A DNA stretch of 64,000 nt from Oscillospiraceae bacterium (GTDB lineage: Bacteria; Bacillota; Clostridia; Oscillospirales; Acutalibacteraceae): assembly GCA_025757685.1 (NCBI GenBank), contig CP107220.1, positions 1,633,501 through 1,697,500 on the forward strand, given 5' to 3'. Shown here piece after piece: positions 17,185-26,186 of this stretch (within the stretch, counting starts at the first letter, position 1; each line of letters starts with the position of its first letter). The notes beneath the pieces were generated by a model that had not been told where the DNA came from, ran no database searches, and saw only the letters and a list, made by a program, of their open reading frames with translations. The translations under genes were made by a program, and so were the position numbers.

Positions 17185-19029
17185 TTAACTGAGCTTGGCC
17201 TTACCGGTGCACAGCTGGTAATAGCGACCCTGCTGGGCCATCAAGGCGTTGTGGTCGCCCCGCTCGATAATGCGGCCGTCCTCCAGCACCATAATCGCGT
17301 TAGACTCCCGCACCGTGGAGAGCCGGTGGGCGATCACAAAGGTGGTCTTGCCGGCCATCAGCCGATCCATACCGTGCTCAATGTGCTTCTCTGTGCGGGT
17401 ATCAATGGAGGAGGTGGCCTCGTCCAGCACCATCACCGGCGGGTCTGCCACTGCCGCCCGAGCAATAGCCAGCAGCTGGCGCTGACCCTGGCTCAGGTTG
17501 CCGCCGTCGCCGGTGAGCATGGTCTGGTAGCCCTCTGGCAACCGCCGGATAAAGGAATGGGCAGAGGCCAGCTTAGCTGCGGCAATGCATTCCTCGTCGG
17601 TGGCATCCAGCCGACCGTAACGGATATTCTCCATCACCGTACCGGTAAACAGGTGGGTGTCTTGCAGCACCATCGCCAAGCTACGGCGCAAATCGTCCTT
17701 TTTGATCCGGCAAATGTCAATACCATCATAGGTGATGGTGCCCTCCTGAATATCGTAAAACCGATTGATCAGATTGGTAATGGTGGTCTTGCCTGCGCCG
17801 GTGGAGCCTACAAATGCGATCTTCTGCCCCTCTTTGGCGTACAGGCTAATATCATGGAGCACCACCTTCTCCGGCACATAGGCAAAGGTCACATGGTGGA
17901 ATTCCACAGCCCCATGCACCGGCACCCGGCGGTCGCCGTCCTGCCAGTACCACCGTTTCTCCTCCCCGGCACCGGTTACCGTCAAAGTCACGGTGCCCTG
18001 GTCCTCTTCGGAGGCAGTGTCCATCATCTCAAACACTCGCTCCGCACCGGCCAGAGCGGAAAAGATGGTGTTCATCTGATTGGCGATCTGGTTAATGGGT
18101 TGCGTAAATTGCTTGGCATAGCTGAGGAAAGTAAAGAATGTGCCGATGTCCAGCCGCCCGGTCAGGGCCAGCAGCCCGCCGAACAAAGCGATCAGAGCAT
18201 AACCGGCGTTGTTGATTCCGTTGGACACCGGGCCCATCAGCCCCGCATAAAAGTTGGCGTTGGTGGCCGCAGAGCGAAACGCCTCGTTGTACTGCTCAAA
18301 GCCCGCAATGGCCTGGTCCTCATGGTTAAATACCTTGATGACCCGCATGCCCTCAACGGACTCCTCAATATTGCCGTTCATTTGGCCCAAATTGGCCTGC
18401 TGCGCCTGAAAGTAATGCTTGCTCTTTTTGCCGATCTTAGATACCGTCACCAGCATAATAATCATAAACACCAGCGAAATACAAAACAGCGGCGGACTCA
18501 GGGCAATCATCATCACCACAATGCCCACAAAGGTAAAGGCGGAGGACACCAGCTGCACCATAGACTGCTCCAGCATCATCTGAATATTATCCACATCATT
18601 GGTGTAGCGGCTCATGATCTCGCCGTGGGTCTGGGTGTCAAAGAACCGCAGGGGCAGAGTCTGCATGTGGTCAAACAGCTCCTTGCGGATCAGGTTGGTG
18701 GTCTTGTAGGCGATCTTGACCATCACCTTGCTTTGAATGTACGTACAAAGGGACGCGCCAATATACAGCGCCGACACAATGGCCAGGTTACGCATTAGGC
18801 TTTGCACACCCACGGTGGCAAAATTGCCTGCCCGGATGGAGGCATCAATGTCGTTCAAAATAGGCTTCAGCCAGTAGGAGGCACCTACGGAGCATACCGT
18901 GCTGGCAATGAGCATCACGAATACCGCCAGCAACATAAATTTGCTCTTGCCCGCATACTGCAAAATGCGGCCAAAGGTCTTTTTGGCATTCTTGGGTTTC
19001 TTAAAATCCGTTCTTCTGGGACCCGGCAT
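17185..19029 (-). CDS. ABC exporter half-transporter (membrane plus ATPase), second subunit
   Basis: A 614-residue fused exporter: six transmembrane helices (about 30-330) and a C-terminal ATPase with Walker A VGSTGAGKTT (about 417), the LSQGQRQLLAIARA signature (about 519-532), Walker B VMVLDEATSS (about 542) and the H-loop IAHRLS (about 573). The N-terminal PGPRRTDFKKPKNAKKTFGRIL is typical of the second partner of heterodimeric multidrug exporters. Its start overlaps the stop of the other half by one base, and a MarR regulator leads the operon. Confidence 0.94.
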   Translation of the reverse strand: MPGPRRTDFKKPKNAKKTFGRILQYAGKSKFMLLAVFVMLIASTVCSVGASYWLKPILNDIDASIRAGNFATVGVQSLMRNLAIVSALYIGASLCTYIQSKVMVKIAYKTTNLIRKELFDHMQTLPLRFFDTQTHGEIMSRYTNDVDNIQMMLEQSMVQLVSSAFTFVGIVVMMIALSPPLFCISLVFMIIMLVTVSKIGKKSKHYFQAQQANLGQMNGNIEESVEGMRVIKVFNHEDQAIAGFEQYNEAFRSAATNANFYAGLMGPVSNGINNAGYALIALFGGLLALTGRLDIGTFFTFLSYAKQFTQPINQIANQMNTIFSALAGAERVFEMMDTASEEDQGTVTLTVTGAGEEKRWYWQDGDRRVPVHGAVEFHHVTFAYVPEKVVLHDISLYAKEGQKIAFVGSTGAGKTTITNLINRFYDIQEGTITYDGIDICRIKKDDLRRSLAMVLQDTHLFTGTVMENIRYGRLDATDEECIAAAKLASAHSFIRRLPEGYQTMLTGDGGNLSQGQRQLLAIARAAVADPPVMVLDEATSSIDTRTEKHIEHGMDRLMAGKTTFVIAHRLSTVRESNAIMVLEDGRIIERGDHNALMAQQGRYYQLCTGKAKLS

Positions 19030-20774
19030 TATTCGCTCACTCCTTTCGCCTGTGTGGTTACGATCTCCTTGTAGATCTCGTTGTCGGCCAGCAGCTGCTC
19101 ATGGGTACCGATCCCCTTGATTTGGCCGTCGTCCAATACCAGGATCTGGTCCGCAGCCTGCACGGAGCTGACCCGCTGGGCAATAATGAACACGGTGGTG
19201 TCCTTAAAATCTTTATAGAAGCTCTCCCGAATTTTGGCCTCCGTTGCCGTATCTACGGCGGAGGTGGAGTCATCCAGGATCAAAATTTTCGGGTGCTTGA
19301 TCATGGCGCGGGCAATGCAAAGCCGCTGCTTTTGACCGCCGCTCAGATTCAGCCCGCCCTGGCTCAAATCCGTATCGTACCCCTTGGGCTGGGCCAGCAC
19401 AAAGTCATGGGCCTGCGCTGCCTGACAAGCCGCCACAATCTCCTCGTCTGTGGCGTCTTTCTTACCCCAGCGGATATTCTCCTTAATGGTGCCGCTAAAA
19501 AGCACGTTCTTTTGCAGCACCACGCCAATCATCTCCCGCAAAGCGGTTAGGTCGTACTTACGCACATCCACCCCGTCAATGAGCACCTGCCCTTGGGTGG
19601 CATCATACAGCCGGGGGATCAGGTTCACCAAACTGCTCTTGCCGCAGCCGGTGCCGCCTACAATACCGATGATCTGGCCGGGCTTGGCGGTAAAGCTGAT
19701 ATGCTCCAAAATATCGTCCCCGTGGCCCTGCGTATTATACTTAAAGCTCACATCCCGGAACTCTACGCCCCCTTTGGGGTTCTCCGGCAAATAGGGGTTC
19801 TCCGGATTGGTAATGTCAATTTCTGTATCCAGCACCTCCACCACACGGTCGCCGCAGGCTTTACCACGAGCCAGCTGCAGCAGCATCATGGAGATCATCA
19901 TCAAATTCATCAGAATTTGAATCACATAAGAAGCAAAGACGGAGATTTGGCCCACTTCCATCACGCCGGCGTTGGCCTCTAAAGCGCCTTTATAATACAC
20001 AAAGACCACTACGGCATTGAGCATCAGCATCATCACCGGCATCACAGTCACAATCAGGCCCGCTGCCTTGGCGCCCTGGGCAGCCAAATCATCGGAGGCG
20101 TCATGGAATTTGTCTTTCTCCCGGTCCTCCCGCACATAGGCCTTGACCACACGCATACCGATTAGGTTTTCCTGCACCACCCGGTTTACGTTGTCGATCT
20201 TCTTCTGCATTTTTTGGAACATGGGGAAGCCAAACTTCAAAATGCAGGCCACCACCACAATCAAAATCGGCAGCAAGATCAGCAGCATAGCGCTCATTCT
20301 GGGATTGATGGACACCGCAAAGCAGGCGGCCACCACCGCCAACGCCGGCACACGCACTAAAATCCGCAGGCACATCATCACCACATTCTGCAAGGTGGTC
20401 ACATCGTTGGTCATACGGGTAGTCAGCGACGCAGTAGAGAACTGGTCAATGTTCTTAAAGGAAAAATGGCTGATCTTGCGGTACATATCCCCTCGCAGCC
20501 GGTAGGCAAACCGCTGGCTCACATTGGCGGAGGTCTTCATGGTCACCACACCGCCAAAAAAGCCTAACAGTGCCAGCGCCAGCATGGCCAAGCCGCTGAG
20601 GATCACCGCAGTACGCACGCTCTCCGGCGAGGCGGCGGTGTCCACCTTTTGATAAATGCTGTTGGCAAGGGACGGCAGTGCCAGCTCGCAGATAGCCTCT
20701 ACGATCATACCGGCGGCGCTGATGGCTGCCAGTCCCCACAGCCCTTTCATATATTTGGATAACTTCTTTAACAT
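19029..20774 (-). CDS. ABC exporter half-transporter (membrane plus ATPase), first subunit
   Basis: A 581-residue partner of the downstream half-transporter. The membrane domain spans about residues 15-310; the ATPase shows Walker A VGGTGCGKSS (about 377), signature LSGGQKQRLCIARA (about 478-491), Walker B ILILDDSTSA (about 501) and IAQRVSS (about 532). The catalytic glutamate after Walker B is Asp (LDDSTSA), the usual degenerate site of heterodimeric ABC exporters, whereas the partner has a canonical LDEATSS. The start at 20774 follows AAAGGAG. It lies 38 bases after marR. Confidence 0.94.
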   Translation of the reverse strand: MLKKLSKYMKGLWGLAAISAAGMIVEAICELALPSLANSIYQKVDTAASPESVRTAVILSGLAMLALALLGFFGGVVTMKTSANVSQRFAYRLRGDMYRKISHFSFKNIDQFSTASLTTRMTNDVTTLQNVVMMCLRILVRVPALAVVAACFAVSINPRMSAMLLILLPILIVVVACILKFGFPMFQKMQKKIDNVNRVVQENLIGMRVVKAYVREDREKDKFHDASDDLAAQGAKAAGLIVTVMPVMMLMLNAVVVFVYYKGALEANAGVMEVGQISVFASYVIQILMNLMMISMMLLQLARGKACGDRVVEVLDTEIDITNPENPYLPENPKGGVEFRDVSFKYNTQGHGDDILEHISFTAKPGQIIGIVGGTGCGKSSLVNLIPRLYDATQGQVLIDGVDVRKYDLTALREMIGVVLQKNVLFSGTIKENIRWGKKDATDEEIVAACQAAQAHDFVLAQPKGYDTDLSQGGLNLSGGQKQRLCIARAMIKHPKILILDDSTSAVDTATEAKIRESFYKDFKDTTVFIIAQRVSSVQAADQILVLDDGQIKGIGTHEQLLADNEIYKEIVTTQAKGVSE

Positions 20775-20812
20775 TCGGTTCTCCTTTCTGTTTTCTTCTC
20801 TATCTTTCACAC

Positions 20813-21271
20813 TTACGGGTTTTCTTTGCCCACATTTTGCAGCGCACGCTCCAACAGGCCGGCCAAAGTCAGGACCTGTTCCTCACTCATACCGGCGGTG
20901 AGCACCTGCTCCATGGCGTTCATTTTTTGGTGAATCTTTTTCGGCGCGTCCTCTGCCACCGGAGTGGGATACAGCCGCACAATCCGGGCGTCCTTTTCGT
21001 CCACCCGCTTTTCAATAAACCCGGCCTTTTCCATGCGCTTGACAGACACGGAGGCGGTAGCGCTGGCCACCCCCAGGGCACGGCTCAGCTGGCCCAGGGT
21101 CATACCCGGTTGCCGAATCAGCAGCAGCAATATATCCTGCTGGCCGGAAAACAGGCCCTGCTCCGCTACGGCGGCATTAAAATTCTTGCGCAAATATTTA
21201 GAGAGTTCCATCACCCGAGGACCGATCTCATCCGGTCGCAACGGACGGCGATGACAGGGTTTCAGCTCCAT
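20813..21271 (-). CDS. MarR family transcriptional regulator
   Basis: A 152-residue winged-helix regulator: LLLLIRQPGMTLGQLSRALGVASATASVSVKRMEKAGFIEKRVDEKDARIVRLYPT (about 50-105) contains the recognition helix and the D-x-R wing motif of MarR proteins. It is the first gene of a three-gene operon with the two ABC exporter halves and probably represses it until a drug or metabolite binds. AAAGGAAG precedes the ATG. It is divergent from rsmA with about 145 bases between; the 21296-21322 stretch holds a short inverted repeat (TTAGTCGCC / GGCGGCTTA-like) that could be its operator. Confidence 0.9.
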   Translation of the reverse strand: MELKPCHRRPLRPDEIGPRVMELSKYLRKNFNAAVAEQGLFSGQQDILLLLIRQPGMTLGQLSRALGVASATASVSVKRMEKAGFIEKRVDEKDARIVRLYPTPVAEDAPKKIHQKMNAMEQVLTAGMSEEQVLTLAGLLERALQNVGKENP

Positions 21272-21416
21272 GCAGGCACTTCCTTTTTATTCATTTAGTC
21301 GCCTATCGTTAGGCGGCTTATGATGTATTTTAGCACACTTGCACAAAAAGTCAAGCATATTATTGTAAATTCTGCCGAAGTGTGGTAGAATAGGCAACCG
21401 TTAGAGGAGCGGTTGT

Positions 21417-22280
21417 ATGGATTTATATGATTATAATACAATAAAGAGAATATTAACCCGTCACGGCTTCACTTTTTCCAAAGCGCTGGGGCAGAACTTT
21501 TTGATCGACCCCTCCGTGTGTCCCCGTATGGCAGCAGCTCTGGAAGCGGACGACCGTACCGGCGTGCTGGAAATCGGGCCGGGCATCGGCGTGCTCACCA
21601 AAGAGCTGTCTGCCGTGTGCGGTCGAGTAGCCGCCGTGGAGCTGGACCGCCGCCTGCCGGATGTGCTGGCCGAGACCCTGGCAGACTGCCCCAATGTGCA
21701 GGTGGTGCCCGGCGATGTGCTGCAAATGGACTTGCAGTCGCTGTTTGCCGACCGGTTCGCCGGCTGTGACCGCTTGCAGGTGTGCGCCAACCTGCCCTAC
21801 TACATTACCACCCCGGTGCTGATGCGCCTGCTGGAAAGCGATCTGCCTATTGAACGGCTGGTGGTGATGGTGCAACTGGAGGCGGCCAAGCGCCTATGCG
21901 CTCCCCTGGGCACCCGGGACTGCGGTGCCGTATCCGCAGCGGTGGAATACTATACGCAGGCGGAGATCTTGTTTGAAGTGGGGCGAGAGAGCTTTTACCC
22001 CAGCCCCAATGTAGACTCTGCGGTGATTGCCTTGACCCGGCGGCAGCAGCCCCCGGTGCAGGTGACGGACGAGGGCTACTTTTTCCGTGTGGTCAAGGGC
22101 GCCTTTTTGCAGCGGCGCAAGACCCTGGCCAACAGTTTGAACGCCGCCCTGGGCGTGCCCAAGGCAGAACTGACGGCGCTGTTCCAATCTTTAGGACTGA
22201 GCGCCACCGCGCGGGCCGAACAGCTGACCATGTCTCAAATGGCAGCCCTGGCTAACGCGCTCTACGAGAAGAAGGCATAA
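21417..22280 (+). CDS. rsmA: 16S rRNA dimethyladenosine transferase RsmA
   Basis: A 287-residue enzyme that dimethylates the two adjacent adenosines near the 3' end of 16S rRNA. Motifs: ALGQNFLIDPSV (about 22-33), the SAM-binding GVLEIGPGIGVLTKEL (about 51-66), ELDRRL (about 76) and the catalytic NLPYYITTPVLMRLL (about 124-138). It is the housekeeping relative of the acquired Erm(B) elsewhere in this window. GAGGAGC precedes the start. A MATE gene follows 7 bases downstream and is probably co-transcribed. Confidence 0.96.
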   Translation: MDLYDYNTIKRILTRHGFTFSKALGQNFLIDPSVCPRMAAALEADDRTGVLEIGPGIGVLTKELSAVCGRVAAVELDRRLPDVLAETLADCPNVQVVPGDVLQMDLQSLFADRFAGCDRLQVCANLPYYITTPVLMRLLESDLPIERLVVMVQLEAAKRLCAPLGTRDCGAVSAAVEYYTQAEILFEVGRESFYPSPNVDSAVIALTRRQQPPVQVTDEGYFFRVVKGAFLQRRKTLANSLNAALGVPKAELTALFQSLGLSATARAEQLTMSQMAALANALYEKKA

Positions 22281-22287
22281 AAGATCA

Positions 22288-23685
22288 ATGAAAGACAATA
22301 CCCAAGTTTTTGAAAGTTACAGCGTACCCCGGGCCGTGCGCACTTTGGCGCTGCCCAGCATGATGGGCATGCTGGTGAATATCGTTTATAACCTGGCAGA
22401 CACATTCTTTGTGGGTCAGACCGGCAACGCCAATATGGTGGCCGCCGTATCGGTGACCATGCCGCTGTTTTTGCTGTTTATCGCCTGTGGCAACCTATTC
22501 GGTGTAGGCGGCTGCGCCTTTGTCAGCCGCTCTCTGGGCGAGGGAAAGACAGAGAGGGTCAAGACCATCAGCAGCTTTTGCGTTTACAGTGCCATTGGCG
22601 TTGGGTTGGTGATGACCGTGCTGTTTTTGGTGTTCCGCAAGCCGGTACTGTACGCAGTGGGCGCGTCGGACGCCACCTTTACCTACGCCGCCGATTATCT
22701 GAAGTATGTGGCCATCGGCTCTCCCTTTATTGTGTCCTCTGTGATGCTGGGCAACCTGGTGCGGGGCGAGGGCGCCGCGAGGGTATCTATGATCGGCAGC
22801 ATTATCGGTCAGGTGGTCAATATTGTGCTGGACCCGATCTTTATTTTGAACAAGGGCGACAAGCTCTTTGGTCTGGCCATGCCCTTTGGCACCGGTCAGG
22901 GCGTAGCCGGCGCTGCCATTGCCACCGTCATCGGCAATGTGGTCAGCGTGGTATTCTTCTTGATTTACTTTTTGCGGGGCAAGTCCATTTTATCCATCAG
23001 CCCCGGCCGCTATCGGGTGCGGGGCGGCATTGCCCGCGGGGTCATTACCGTTGGACTGCCTGCCGCCATTAACAGTTTGCTGATGAGCATTTCCAACATG
23101 CTCATCAATGTCTTCTTGCAGGCGTACGGCGACAACGCGGTAGCAGCCATGGGCATTACCATGAAGGCCAATATGCTGGTGGTGATGCTGCAGCTGGGAC
23201 TGGCGCAGGGCGTGCAGCCGCTGGTGGGCTACTGCTACGGGGCAAACAAACTGGACCGTATGCGCCACAGCATTCGCTTTTCCTGCGTTTGCAACATTGT
23301 GCTGGGCACAGTAATCACCGTGATATACTTTATCTTTACCCGCCAGGTGGTCAGCGTGTTTATCGACGATCCGGCCGTAATCGACTATGGGGTCAAAATG
23401 CTGCGTGCCTTGATGATCTCCGGCCCGGTGATCGGCTGTATGTTCGTGCTGAACTTCTCATTCCAGGGCATGGGCAAGGGCACCCAAAGTATGATCTTGT
23501 CCCTCAGCCGACAGGGATTGATTTATTTCCCGCTGTTGATTATAATGAATAAGACGGTTGGTCTGGATGGCATTATCTGGTCCCAGGCCGTGGCCGACCT
23601 GGTGTGCACCGCCATGAGCGTGGTGATGTTCCTGCTGGTGGTGCGCAAACTGCGCCGGCAGCATAGCCAAAAGACGGAAGCATAA
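22288..23685 (+). CDS. MATE family efflux transporter
   Basis: A 465-residue protein with about twelve hydrophobic helices and the MATE opening ALPSMMGMLVNIVYNLADTFFVGQTGN (about 17-43). The second half shows LGLAQGVQPLVGYCYGANK (about 302-320). It is related to, but clearly different from, the MATE protein at 858-2219. Translation probably continues from rsmA, 7 bases upstream. The substrate is unknown. Confidence 0.93.
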   Translation: MKDNTQVFESYSVPRAVRTLALPSMMGMLVNIVYNLADTFFVGQTGNANMVAAVSVTMPLFLLFIACGNLFGVGGCAFVSRSLGEGKTERVKTISSFCVYSAIGVGLVMTVLFLVFRKPVLYAVGASDATFTYAADYLKYVAIGSPFIVSSVMLGNLVRGEGAARVSMIGSIIGQVVNIVLDPIFILNKGDKLFGLAMPFGTGQGVAGAAIATVIGNVVSVVFFLIYFLRGKSILSISPGRYRVRGGIARGVITVGLPAAINSLLMSISNMLINVFLQAYGDNAVAAMGITMKANMLVVMLQLGLAQGVQPLVGYCYGANKLDRMRHSIRFSCVCNIVLGTVITVIYFIFTRQVVSVFIDDPAVIDYGVKMLRALMISGPVIGCMFVLNFSFQGMGKGTQSMILSLSRQGLIYFPLLIIMNKTVGLDGIIWSQAVADLVCTAMSVVMFLLVVRKLRRQHSQKTEA

Positions 23686-23701
23686 GAAAGGGTAAGGAAA
23701 A

Positions 23702-24283
23702 ATGGAGCTGTCCCATTGGAATAAAAAAGAACAAGCACCGCTGGTGGAGTTCTTAGGGGCGTCGCTGCTGTCGCACCCGCTGATGATGTATTATTGTCCG
23801 GATCGGGACAAGCGGGAAAAATTCATCACCCGCTATATGGAGCACAACCTGCCCCGCTGGATTCAAACCGGCACCGTGCTGGTCAGCGATCCGGCCCACG
23901 CAGTAGGCGTGCTGCTGCCCAAGAACGCACCGGAGTACCGCTCTCCGTCCATGGGCACCCTGTCCATGCTCTCCGGCGACCGTTTCCGGCGGATCCAATC
24001 TCACCGGAATGTAACCCGCAATATCGTGGGCGTGATGATCCCCAGGGAAAAGCCGGTGCAGGTGCTCACGCTCTTTGGCAACGCCGCCGCCCAAAAGCAG
24101 GAACTTTTGCAGCTGGTGTCCGAGGCACAGGACCTGGCGGACGAAAAACAGTTTGTCCTGGTGTACGACACCTTCTCCCGCCGCTTGGTAGACGCGCTGG
24201 AGAACCAGGGCTTCTCCACCGGCTACCAGCGTAATTTCCTGGATACCCACTTCATCCAAACCCTAATGACCTATAATATATAA
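23702..24283 (+). CDS. GNAT-like acetyltransferase-fold protein
   Basis: A 193-residue protein starting MELSHWNKKEQAPLVEFLG. It has a GNAT-like order of an N-terminal helix pair, central strands around TGTVLVSDPAHAVGVLLPK (about 57-75) and a C-terminal helix-strand pair, LVYDTFSRRLVDALENQGFSTGYQ (about 157-180), resembling the 'A...Y.k.GF' end of acetyltransferases. The Q/RxxGxG/A acetyl-CoA motif is not obvious, so activity is uncertain. It follows the MATE gene by 16 bases with an AAGGGTAAGGAAA site and ends in a strong terminator, beyond which the low-GC island begins. Confidence 0.55.
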   Translation: MELSHWNKKEQAPLVEFLGASLLSHPLMMYYCPDRDKREKFITRYMEHNLPRWIQTGTVLVSDPAHAVGVLLPKNAPEYRSPSMGTLSMLSGDRFRRIQSHRNVTRNIVGVMIPREKPVQVLTLFGNAAAQKQELLQLVSEAQDLADEKQFVLVYDTFSRRLVDALENQGFSTGYQRNFLDTHFIQTLMTYNI

Positions 24284-24291
24284 TGCATGGC

Positions 24292-24318
24292 AAAAAGCAG
24301 CCCCCGGGCTGCTTTTTT
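24292..24318 (+). terminator. Terminator closing the rsmA-MATE-GNAT operon
   Basis: AAAAAGCAG / CTGCTTTTTT hairpin with a CCCCCGGG loop, right after the stop at 24283. Confidence 0.85.
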
Positions 24319-24454
24319 ATATTTAACTACAAACAACGGCAGAAAGGCAGGGGGTAATCCCTGCCTTATTTTTGTATTATTGCTTTTTAAAGTGGCAATT
24401 TTTGTTTTTACGCGTTTCGGGTAAAATGTAAAAAAACACCCGGAGGTAAATACA

Positions 24455-25297
24455 ATGGAAGGACGAATTTTAACGGCAGATATTATTGATGATTTTAGAA
24501 AGAATTTAGAGCTGCAAGAGAAAAGTACGGCAACGATTGAAAAATATATTCGTGATGTGAAAGCGTTTTCGGTTTATGCACAAAACGAGGTCATTACAAA
24601 AGAAACCGTGATTGCCTACAAAAATCATTTGCAGGAAAACTATGCTGTACGCAGTGTGAACTCAATGCTTGCAAGTATCAACAGTCTATTTGCATTTTTG
24701 AATTGGTTTGATTTGAGAGTGAAATCACTAAAACTTCAACAGCAAGTATTTTGCTCGGAAGAAAAAGAACTGACGAGAGCAGAATATAAGCGCTTGTGCC
24801 AAGCGGCAAAACAAAAGAAAAACGAACGATTGAATTTAATTATTCAAACGATTTGCGCAACAGGCATTCGTGTCAGTGAGTTACAATACATCACGGTTGA
24901 GGCGGTAAAATGTGGCGAGGCAATCGTAAACTGCAAGGCAAAAACACGCTCGGTTTTTATCGTGAAAGAACTAAAACAAAAATTGCTCCGCTATGCAGCA
25001 GAGCAAGGAATAAAAAGCGGTATGATTTTTGTAACGAAAAACGGTAAACCCATAAACCGCACGAACATTTGGCGAGAGATGAAAGCCTTGTGCAAAGATG
25101 CAAATGTAAATCCGCAAAAGGTGTTTCCGCATAATCTTCGCCACCTGTTTGCACGCACATTTTATGGGATTGAAAAAGACATTGCGAAACTTGCGGATAT
25201 TCTCGGTCACAGCAGTATCAATACAACTCGAATTTATATCATTTCCACCGGCACGGAACACCGCAAAAGAATGGAAAATATGCACTTGATCATATAG
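24455..25297 (+). CDS. Tyrosine recombinase (XerD/RecV-like), probable DNA invertase
   Basis: A 280-residue tyrosine recombinase. The N-terminal core-binding domain (about 8-92: TATIEKYIRDVKAFSVYAQ..., VNSMLASINSLFAFLNW) is followed by the catalytic domain with the first Arg in TGIRVSELQYI (about 135), HNLRHLFART (about 225-234), LGHSSINTTRIYI (about 250-262) and the active-site Tyr in that last motif. GGAGG precedes the ATG. Its AT-rich codon use differs from the host genes on the left. The inverted repeats immediately downstream (25326 and 25552) are likely its substrates (inference). It could also be the integrase of a decayed small element. Confidence 0.85.
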   Translation: MEGRILTADIIDDFRKNLELQEKSTATIEKYIRDVKAFSVYAQNEVITKETVIAYKNHLQENYAVRSVNSMLASINSLFAFLNWFDLRVKSLKLQQQVFCSEEKELTRAEYKRLCQAAKQKKNERLNLIIQTICATGIRVSELQYITVEAVKCGEAIVNCKAKTRSVFIVKELKQKLLRYAAEQGIKSGMIFVTKNGKPINRTNIWREMKALCKDANVNPQKVFPHNLRHLFARTFYGIEKDIAKLADILGHSSINTTRIYIISTGTEHRKRMENMHLII

Positions 25298-25325
25298 AAA
25301 AAGCCACCGGATTCGGCGACTTGCT

Positions 25326-25572
25326 ACATAATCTGCATTATGTTGTTTTAAATTTCTTTTTAGCACAGAAAACACAACTGTACACATAAAATATAGCATA
25401 ATATTGACGAATTGTAAAGTATTGTTAAATAAAATAGACATGACAACAAAGCCCTTTCGCTCATACCTTTTTTAACAATAAGGAGAAGGCTTAATTTGTT
25501 GCGATTTCTTGACTTTTTTCGCTTTGAAGGAGTCGTTTGAGCAGACAGATTACAACATAATGCAGATTATGT
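25326..25572. repeat. Candidate invertible DNA segment with perfect 21-bp inverted repeats
   Basis: The repeat arms lie at 25326-25346 and 25552-25572 and are perfect 21-bp reverse complements around 205 bp. Each arm holds an ACATAAT-CTGC-ATTATGT core; the right arm extends to a 24-bp palindrome-like site with 10-base arms around GCAG, as expected for a tyrosine recombinase crossover site. The site starts 29 bases after the recombinase stop and ends 25 bases before the next start codon. The enclosed DNA carries promoter-like sequences. The layout matches known phase-variable promoters such as the RecV-dependent switches of Clostridioides difficile. Confidence 0.7.
25390..25418 (-). promoter_or_regulatory. 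Promoter inside the invertible segment, now facing the recombinase gene
   Basis: Minus strand TTTACA, 17-base spacer, TATATT: five of six and five of six matches to consensus. In this orientation it points left, towards the 3' end of the recombinase gene. After inversion it would point right, at the small genes beyond 25572. A weaker rightward candidate (TTGACG at 25404, TAAATA at 25426) overlaps it. Confidence 0.55.
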
Positions 25573-25596
25573 TGTACATTGCTTGGAGGAATGTGT

Positions 25597-25803
25597 ATGA
25601 AAGATTTTGAAGAATTTCTAAAGAAAGCAATCGAAAAGAAAAATCAACTCAACTCGGTTAATTGTATTCCCATTGATAAAGATGGGCGAATGATTATTGA
25701 TAAGTTGAAAAATGAAGGACTTATCAATAATGTGCGATATATGAGTATGTATGCTGTCGGTTTCGACTTGACTTACGATGGACTACATTATTTTGATGTA
25801 TAA
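25597..25803 (+). CDS. Small protein downstream of the invertible segment (winged-helix-like)
   Basis: A 68-residue acidic and lysine-rich protein, MKDFEEFLKKAIEKK at the start. GGAGG lies 8 bases before the ATG at 25597; in-frame upstream starts overlap that site. The C-terminal pattern 'IIDKLKNEGLINNVRY...FDLTYDGLHYFDV' (about 35-68) resembles the end of small YjcQ-like winged-helix proteins, but this is resemblance only. It begins 25 bases after the right inverted repeat, so its expression should depend on the switch. Confidence 0.55.
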   Translation: MKDFEEFLKKAIEKKNQLNSVNCIPIDKDGRMIIDKLKNEGLINNVRYMSMYAVGFDLTYDGLHYFDV

Positions 25804-25875
25804 GTCACATATTACTACACTTTAAAAAATAGGAATACTTTAACTTTGTTGTTACATTGGAAAGGAGAATGAAAA

Positions 25876-26046
25876 ATGATTCAAATGGATGAAGCTGACA
25901 AATTGGAAAGAAATTGGTGCGGTGAAAAGTGCGACCATAACTGGGAAAAGGAATTATTTCTTGGCACTAAAGCCGGCGATTATCGTTGCAAAATTTTCGG
26001 TACAACTTGCTCTGAAGTGGATATGCACCATAATAAAGAAAAATAG
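25876..26046 (+). CDS. Very small Cys/His-containing protein
   Basis: A 56-residue protein starting MIQMDEADKLERNW, with GGAAAGGAG 8 bases before the ATG. It has four cysteines and several histidines in a CGEKC, C-K, C-SEVDMHH order that could bind zinc, but no known domain was recognised. It follows the 68-residue gene and may share its phase-variable promoter. The conjugative element begins at or just after its stop. Confidence 0.45.
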   Translation: MIQMDEADKLERNWCGEKCDHNWEKELFLGTKAGDYRCKIFGTTCSEVDMHHNKEK

Positions 26047-26164
26047 TGTATTTGTCCACAAGAAGAATCAAGGAGAATATTGTGTATTGTAAAAACACAA
26101 TAAAAATCTGATTATCCGCTAAAACACAGTATCTATCAGCATTTTCAAGGGAACAAATACATCA

Positions 26165-26186
26165 ATTTACTACTTATTTACTACCA
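26165..26186. promoter_or_regulatory. Left-end integrase arm-type sites (two tandem 11-mers)
   Basis: ATTTACTACTT and ATTTACTACCA, back to back. These are the reverse complement of the AAGTAGTAAAT repeats bound by the N-terminal domain of Tn916 Int. The same pair is at 50069-50090. Confidence 0.75.

Noticed and set aside
17146..18798. A 550-residue open frame on the plus strand
   Set aside because: It lies antisense to an ABC exporter gene with full motifs; composition is typical of reverse-strand shadows.
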